Assembly (NCBI GenBank): GCA_902806575.1
Contig: CADCXD010000010.1
Span: 744,001 to 808,000, forward strand
DNA: 64,000 bases
Direction: 5' to 3'
Origin: Jackrogersella multiformis
Lineage: Eukaryota > Ascomycota > Sordariomycetes > Xylariales > Hypoxylaceae
The position numbers and the translations under genes are program-made. Positions 57,619-64,000 of this stretch are shown one piece after another. The notes below the pieces were generated by a model. That model saw nothing but the letters and a program-made list of their open reading frames with translations. It was not told the DNA's origin and searched no databases. Position 1 is the stretch's first letter. Each line of letters begins with the position of its first letter.

Positions 57619-58800
57619 TTCATTTTCAATTTACAGTAGCGTCACGGGCTGATGGGGTGTTTCATGTGTGAACGGGATCATCCATGAAGATCTAATATGA
57701 TCGATGTTCTTACTTGGGGTAGACGGCGTTCTTGGAGTATGTCACTTTGCGTCGACTATCAACTAGGTAACCTAGTATTTTAGGGGTGAGAGAGGCGCCA
57801 CCGCCGGGGAAGGGGAGTTCGATCATACCCAGCGTATCGACTTACAGTAGGTACCGTTAGATGTGCACGTATTGTCTTCTATAGACAATTATACCATATT
57901 CAAATAGATGAAGATATCCAATCACTATTTCTTACCAACTATCGAGCTTGACTTTACTCCCTTTGAAACCTGAAATTACTTAAGTTGTATTTCGCATGTG
58001 CTTAAATGAACTGCTCATCTTACACAGGTCATTGTCATCCAATAGGTACACTTTACCATTATCTAGCATTGCTGCCGAACTCGCATTTATTAACTGGCAC
58101 CATCAGTATAAACGCTCTCACATGCCTCATTGGTGATTATGACCCAGTAACGAACCCCTAACCTCACGATTCGCGGTGCAATGTTTACGCCGATTACAGC
58201 GCTACCCAGTCGGGCCGGGGGGTTAGAGGGGCGTGTAGGGCGGGTTCCAGATGTTACCTGCAATTCACGGCTTAGATTGGCTCGCTTCTGGCAGGCTAGT
58301 TTTACAACTTGGCAGCGCTCTAGAATCCCAACCCCGGTCCTTCGATGGCAAGAGCCGTGAGATTGAGTAGTATTCAAATCGGAAAATCATTTACATACCT
58401 ACACTAGGTACGTAGTAGTATTATTTTACTACCTAGGTACGGTATCGTGTGGGATAGGGACGTGGGATGTGGGATGTTGGACTAGGGACCTAGGCAATCT
58501 TTACTATTTAGACACCTACCTCCTTCGTAGTCGATGATCGTGAGGCTTGGCCTTGGCCTTACACTAGTAGGGCTTGGAACCGCGGCGATCTAGTCCAGAT
58601 TCTAAAACATCTTTTATCTTTCTGATTATTAAGCTTATTAATCCGACACAGCCTTGACCAGCTATATTGTTTCGAGCTATTAGAGCGAGATAGCGCGAGG
58701 TGGTATTGGAACAAACAAAGAGAAAGAAGAAGAAAAACCGTCGTCACCACTGACGAATGACGGACGCTCTCTGGTTGGTCGTTGTGTGCGTACAGCGCAT

Positions 58801-58846
58801 GACAGACAGACAGACAGACAGGCGGGCGGGCGGGCGGGCGGGCAGG
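58801..58846. repeat. Compound (GACA)5-(GGCG)n microsatellite
   Basis: Five GACA units run directly into five GGCG units plus GGCA. The sharp switch between two tetranucleotide units is unusual and suggests successive slippage events. Confidence 0.95.
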
Positions 58847-59682
58847 TAGTAGGAGATCTCACGCCGGCATTTACCGCACGTCATGTCATGTCATACCGTG
58901 TCAATGCCGGAGAAGGGTATATCCCTCGGGCGACGACGAATGAGCGGACACCAAGACAGTGGTTTGTTGGTATCACTGGGATATCTCGACGTGGGTAACA
59001 TACATACCGACAAAGGTACGTATAGGAGGTACATATATCATACCTCCTAATCGTAATCCATGATGAAACCTGCCTGACGTCTCGGTAGCGAACCGGAGAA
59101 TACCTATAGGACTCGTCTCACATGCCTCTATTACCTACCTTAGGTTAGGTAGGTATGTACGTACTAGGTTACATATTCAAGGTCAAGGCATTATACACCT
59201 ACCTAATCTATACATGCCTTACACAAGCCACGAACGCCTTCACATGTACGATATATATACATAGAAGATAACTGAAACAGCCCGCCCAAGATCGAAAAAA
59301 AAAGAAGAGAAAAAAAAAAATATCTTTCCCTTCCTTCTGAATGGTTCGGGGAGCCCCTTTGTCTTACCCCAATCTGGTCTTGGCCCCGATCCATCTGATC
59401 CAATCTATAGCTGTAATTGACTGATCGGGAATCCTCTTCTTTGCCAGGCCCTCTAGGGCTGCTGATGGGATCGCGATCCCAGCTCGGGCTCGACATTGTC
59501 TACCGCTCTTAGAAGAATCAGTCATCATCACGGTGAGCCGGCGGTGGCACCGTTGGGGGTTCGTTCCTGTTCGCACATCCCGCCAGGGGCCGCCGCTCCA
59601 ACAACCGCACCTAGACTGCTAGGTTAGAGCCCAAAGGCGCGGACGTTTTTATCTTCCATGACGCGTGTGCTCTGTTGCTGAC

Positions 59683-60132
59683 ATGTGCACCCTATCTTCG
59701 CCCCGGGCCTATCACCGTGGCGTCCTTCAGCCTCAACGCATGCTAGATTGCGCGGACACCCTCACATCAGCCGTCCCATCAGATAACTTCCTCCAGATGC
59801 AGCCATATTCTGACACCTTGTAAGTCGGTTGCCGGGCCTTGTGCATCCCGAGCCCCTACACCCTCCCAGCTGGGCTGATATCGTCTAATCCATATCCTCC
59901 GTCTAGGAAGAGGTCCAGCCGTTCTTCGATCTCGGCGTGTGTGGGGTTCTTTGTCCGACTCTCCCGTAATATGAGACCTCCTTTCCCACCCACGAGTCTC
60001 TCTCCCGCCGAGCCATCGAGGCTATTTAAACCGACGGGCTCCCATATAATTCAGCCAGATATTATAAGTTCAATCGAGGCGCAAGCCTTCAAAAACTACC
60101 CTTTCGACGCCTCCCCGCCAAGGACTCTCTGA
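59683..60132 (+). CDS. Weak candidate: small spliced protein, 120 residues
   Basis: A frame from ATG 59683 to a donor GTAAGT at 59820, joined to an acceptor TCTAG at 59906, gives 120 residues ending at TGA 60132; phases match. The product is Ser/Pro/Arg-rich, with DCADTLTSAVPSDNF in exon 1 and IQPDIISSIEAQAFKNYPFD near the end. I recognise no family. A short upstream frame (ATG at 59659) would hinder translation. It could equally be chance. Confidence 0.2.
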
Positions 60133-63100
60133 GCTATATGATAGCACGCGCAATTGCTTGGAGTTGTTACTCATCAACGCGACGTAATGCCATGATAACG
60201 ATCCCATACCACCGGGTGCGCTTCTACCCCACGAACGGACTAGATTGGGATGAAGAGCATCGTTTGCATATCCCATTATTCTTTTGGGTACAGTTATCTC
60301 ATCCCTTGTTCCTCGAGTAATCTGATTTGTTCCACATCATTGCTTAATCTTCTTGGCAAGCCACGTCGATTATATATACTATGCGTTGGTATAGCTGCTA
60401 TCTAAATGTTTGCTGGAACTAGAACTAGGACTTCAACTATATCACATCTAGCCTGTGCCACAATCTACATACGCATTCAGCTCGTCAGCGGGCCGCGTCA
60501 GACTGTGTAGAGAGACTGGCTAAGCCAAGACTTTGTTGGCCTTACCTATGTCATCGTTCATAGACGAGATCTCTCGAGACGTCATGTTTGCCTTGTCGCA
60601 ATAATACGTGATTTGTAATCTTTCGCAGTAGAAGGCTATAATCGCCGTCTCTGGTGTTGTCCTAATAGGTATTGCCGTTTCGATCAGGAAGACCCTTGAC
60701 TTCAAAGACCTGTAGCGGAATAGGATCATGGCGTCTTCATTCACATCCTGAAGACAGTATCCGTGAATTGAATCAACTTGGAGTTACTAGTGTCGGAACT
60801 AGTTGTGTTTGCGCACTTGAGGTTGAGTCATGTTGGTTGTAAGAACTTTGATTCACTATACTCACAGACACAGGACAAGACATAGCACCATTCCTCCTTT
60901 TCTTCTTATTAAATTCCCCTCGGTAAAATTCAGCTGTGTATAGTGAAACTCGGGATTTCATTTCGAATGCTTCGTCGTCTGCCTCTCATTAAGTGCCCCG
61001 TGGTAGTACTCAAGAGGTTAATCGGGTTGGGCGATACTGTCGCATTTTATAAGCGCAGCTATTGCAAGTGTGTTAGCTGCGATTATACTCGTATACAAGA
61101 CTACGTACAAGATGCAGATGGTTTAGCGAAGTAGTGAGACAGGTTATTTTTCCTTGGTTCGAGCGGCGTGCCTATAACGAGGCGTCCTGTGAGTCTAGGT
61201 AAGTACCAGGTTAGATCTCGACCCTCGGTGGCACCTTAGGAAATACTAGTCGTGTTAACTACCTAAGGTATACCAACACTGTTGATGTAGAGCCTATAGT
61301 GTTCCTAATCAATTATGGTGCACGAGGATACTCTACCCCTTACGGCTTCATTATAGGGGCTACTAATCCAAGTTAGATAAATACCCATCACAGAGACCAT
61401 GGATACCCCCTTAACCAGAGGTTGCCTGCACCCCCCTTTATAATTATTAGGGTTGCAGACAACTTTCAGCCAACGAGACAAGCTACTCATGGATGAGTCT
61501 AGAATATTAGCGAAGTTTTATCTTGATGATGTTGATGTTAATGATGATCATGACTAGAATACCGAAGGGTTACCCTTAGTCTCGTTTCATGGCGTAATGT
61601 GCGAGGGTTGAATTATCTCCTGCGTCGAAGACATGAAGACTATACGTTTCTCATAACCATTCGTCGCTACCTAGGTACCTAGGTAGACTTTAGAAATGAT
61701 AGTTCTAAAAACGGTACCGTGTTGTTTTGTAGTAGTATGAGCTTCTCAGGTGGGTTCCAGACAATGATAACAGTGACAAGAGCCTGGACATATTCGTTCT
61801 CTATGCCGCTTTAACATGATCAGGTAATATGTCTACCGGAGTCCATATCATAGAACTTTTCTGATAGCAGTAGAATCTGGCTATTAGGTTAGAGAGCCAA
61901 GGTAGCCCAGAAACCATCCAGCCGCGCGGCGATATGAACGCATGACTTCCAAGGTTAGAGCGGTATAAGACCCAAGGAAGAAACCGATACACAGAATGAA
62001 AAGTCTCACAGTCTAACACTGCTCGATTCTATCCCGCAGAGGTAACTAGATGATCTAGAGTCTGAATTCCCTCTGTGAAAACCTCTTAGGTTAGGGTCAC
62101 TCACCTCGACTACTACCCTACGCTAATTATCCCTCCTTCGCCTTCTCCATTTGCTACACAGATCCGAAGTAATAACATCGTAACAATTGCCTCATAAACC
62201 TCTTAATCGGACCATAAGGCTATACATGTAAGATCCCATACCCACCCTCGGTCTCCCTCCCGTTCCCGTGTGATGCGCGCCTGGCTGATCTCAATCTCGC
62301 CATGCGGTTTGCAACTCGTATTATTCCTCGCACAATACGAAGACAGGCGAAACTCCGCCCAAGGTCGTAGGCCCCGTTTATAATAGGACATAAAGGCCGA
62401 GGTCTTGTGTGCGGCATACGAGTAACTAGAAAAACGTCGTGAAAAGGTGAGCTGGGTATTTACGGAATCGGCCCTGGCTTATAATCAAGATTATTTGCAG
62501 GTAATGAGGAGCGCGCGAGATATAATCATTAGTTAATTCAGTTAAGACTATATGCATAAGGGGGGAGATTAGGTAGTAGCAGTAAAGAGAGACGAGAACT
62601 CACGTCTCCAATGCGTCTCGAGGTCTAGATTAAGGGATCTGCATTTCAAAAGACCACACAGCCTCGACTCAGCTTGCACCTGCAGAGTCTAGCTGAAGCT
62701 ATACTCGACCAGAGCACAGACAACGACAACCCCATGGTTCCCCATTCTCCGCATTTCTCAGTCGCAGTATCCTGGGACGTCCCCGCCTTTACCCCTTTCC
62801 CTTCCCCACGCGTAGCATCCAAGATCGTCCATATCCCCGGGGGGGCCGGGTTAGCGGATCGCCCACGGAGTAGACTAGCCTCTAACAAAAGACGTGGTCC
62901 TGGCCAGGTAGCTCATTTACCTATCTTGGTGATTTCTGAAGCCCGTGATCCATCCCGAATACGCCAGCGCGAGGTATCCGCCCATGCCTTGTATACCAAG
63001 TTTGACCGTCGACCGTCGACCGTCCCTGCTAGCAGGTCACCGCGCCGCTAGAGACCCCTTTGGCCTTTGCCATTGCCTGGGTTGGGTATGTCGTCTAATA

Positions 63101-63271
63101 TGCGTCATCACTTACAAACCAGCGGGAGAACTACCGTACACATCTCACTACTAACCTAGGCTGATCTAAGCTTTTTATGTAGAGGCTACGGTACCTAGGT
63201 TATGAGCTAAGGGTAATGCAAGGCTAGGGTGATTGTTGCCCGAAGGCTATCATGGCAACGAAGCAGAGAAA

Positions 63272-63323
63272 TGGAAAAGGGGTAGGTAGGCCATTCACCC
63301 AATCCCCTCTTACCCCTTTTCCA
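63272..63323. repeat. Perfect 13-bp inverted repeat
   Basis: TGGAAAAGGGGTA at 63272-63284 is repeated in reverse complement at 63311-63323, with 26 bases between. It could form a hairpin in the RNA or DNA. A near-identical left arm (TTGGAAAAGGGGTAAC) occurs at 48976-48991, beside another GGTA array. Confidence 0.8.
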
Positions 63324-63858
63324 AAGCACCGGCAAGTAAACACACGCCCTCAAAGAAACACGTTCAGCACAGTCAACCTCGAAATGCCCTCATCGCCATA
63401 AGATAAACAGTTTGATTACTCGCACACAATCCGCCGCACTCATTCAACGATGCTATGCTGCTCTACATTTTTGGGATATGTACATTCCGCTCCGCTCCAC
63501 GCGTGCCGTAGTTTTCCTTTCCCCTGCCTATAAATACAATACACAGTAGTGCGCCTCGCTTGTACCGCCGTCCGAGCCCCGAAAACCGCACAAGCACCTA
63601 TGTAGTAACACCCGTAAACAATGCAGCCGCTGCCAAGATGCTTCGAGCCAGTTCGTTCGCTCGTCCGGAATCCGTGTAGCAACATCAAGTCGTGCAAACG
63701 TCAACGTTAATTCAACCGTAAAGCCCGGGCGGATATCGCTCCGGCTCATGATTTTTTATTATTTTGCTTTCTTTCTTTCTTTCCTTCCCGCTTGGTCGTA
63801 GCCGTGTAGAAATCCCGCGCGGCGCGAGAACGTATGAACGTATACCTAGGTACCCAAC

Positions 63859-64000
63859 CTACCCCTGCGTGCCGGCGAGGAAGAAGTCGATCTCCTTGCC
63901 CTGCCCGATGGCGTGCTCGTTCTCGGCGAGCTGCTCGAGCAGGCTCAGGAACGGGTCCTTTTCCTCCCCGGGGCCGGTGCCGACGCTGCCGTTGTGGCTC
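63859..64000 (-). CDS. C-terminal end of an unknown protein (cut by window edge)
   Basis: On the minus strand a GC-rich frame enters at the right window edge and runs 46 codons to a TAG at 63861-63859. It reads [19 protein letters not shown], then [20 protein letters not shown] and FLAGTQG. Nearly every third position is G or C, unlike the AT-rich DNA just downstream, which supports real coding. The acidic, helical end resembles tails of fungal regulatory proteins, but I cannot name the family. Most of the gene lies to the right. Confidence 0.6.
   Translation of the reverse strand, partial: SHNGSVGTGPGEEKDPFLSLLEQLAENEHAIGQGKEIDFFLAGTQG

Larger units (their letters stand above)
57619..63858. 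other. Gene-poor stretch, 6.2 kb
   Basis: Only one weak gene candidate (59683-60132) is seen. Contents: a GACA to GGCG tandem block at 58801-58846, A runs near 59297-59320, a 13-base inverted repeat at 63272-63323, a GACCGTC repeat at 63003-63029, TTTC repeats at 63769-63784, and CCTAGG palindromes near 58430-58440, 61670-61684, 63190-63199 and 63843-63854. The frame at 58090-58377 (-) is Arg/Gly-rich without motifs. Confidence 0.55.

Noticed and set aside
58090..58377. 95-codon minus-strand Arg/Gly-rich frame, thought of as a retroelement relic
   Set aside because: No reverse transcriptase, integrase or gag motif visible, and no flanking repeats.

Overview
The window looks like nuclear DNA of a filamentous ascomycete. 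Genes have short GT-AG introns (about 55 to 185 nt). The set includes MED1, a KEX1-type carboxypeptidase, a BOI-type SH3/SAM/PH polarity protein, an AIM24-like protein, an RTA1-family membrane protein, a fungal ferric reductase and a 2EXR protein. Pezizomycotina, probably Sordariomycetes, is an inference; a Xylariales-like genome would fit the very many intergenic copies of TACCTAGGTA. No operons, CRISPR arrays, intact transposons or confident tRNA genes were seen.

Layout. 1-449: 3' end of an SGNH/GDSL hydrolase (+). 1354-2623: 2-oxoglutarate/Fe(II) oxygenase (+). 3684-5062: AIM24-like protein with two micro-exons (+). 8094-10220: unknown 708-residue disordered protein (+). 12738-14821: MED1 (+), convergent with 16183-19305: BOI1/BOI2-like protein (-). 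22296-26366: large MIZ/SP-RING protein (+), convergent with 28366-30490: KEX1 (-). 32440-32991: small uncharacterised protein (-). 38463-39587: 2EXR protein (-) and 39978-40972: lipase (-). 42993-44141: RTA1-like 7-TM protein (+). 47202-48896: unknown coiled-coil protein with a sharp internal GC shift (+). 55653-57618: ferric reductase (+). 63859-64000: 3' end of an unknown gene (-).

Gene models were assembled by hand from reading frames, splice signals and family motifs. For each multi-exon gene the phases close and the spliced length is a whole number of codons. The housekeeping genes (MED1, BOI, MIZ, KEX1) lie at 12-31 kb. From 31 to 64 kb genes are sparse and accessory in character (lipase, RTA1, ferric reductase, orphans), separated by gene-free stretches of 2-7 kb full of the palindrome and its GGTA/CCTA arrays.

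Nothing here proves a new multi-gene system. The best leads are the palindromic repeat family, the orphan coiled-coil gene with a composition break, the small Cys-Gln-x-Trp-Val family protein, the MIZ protein with its Cys-rich insert, and an in-frame stop-free intron inside the BOI SH3 domain.
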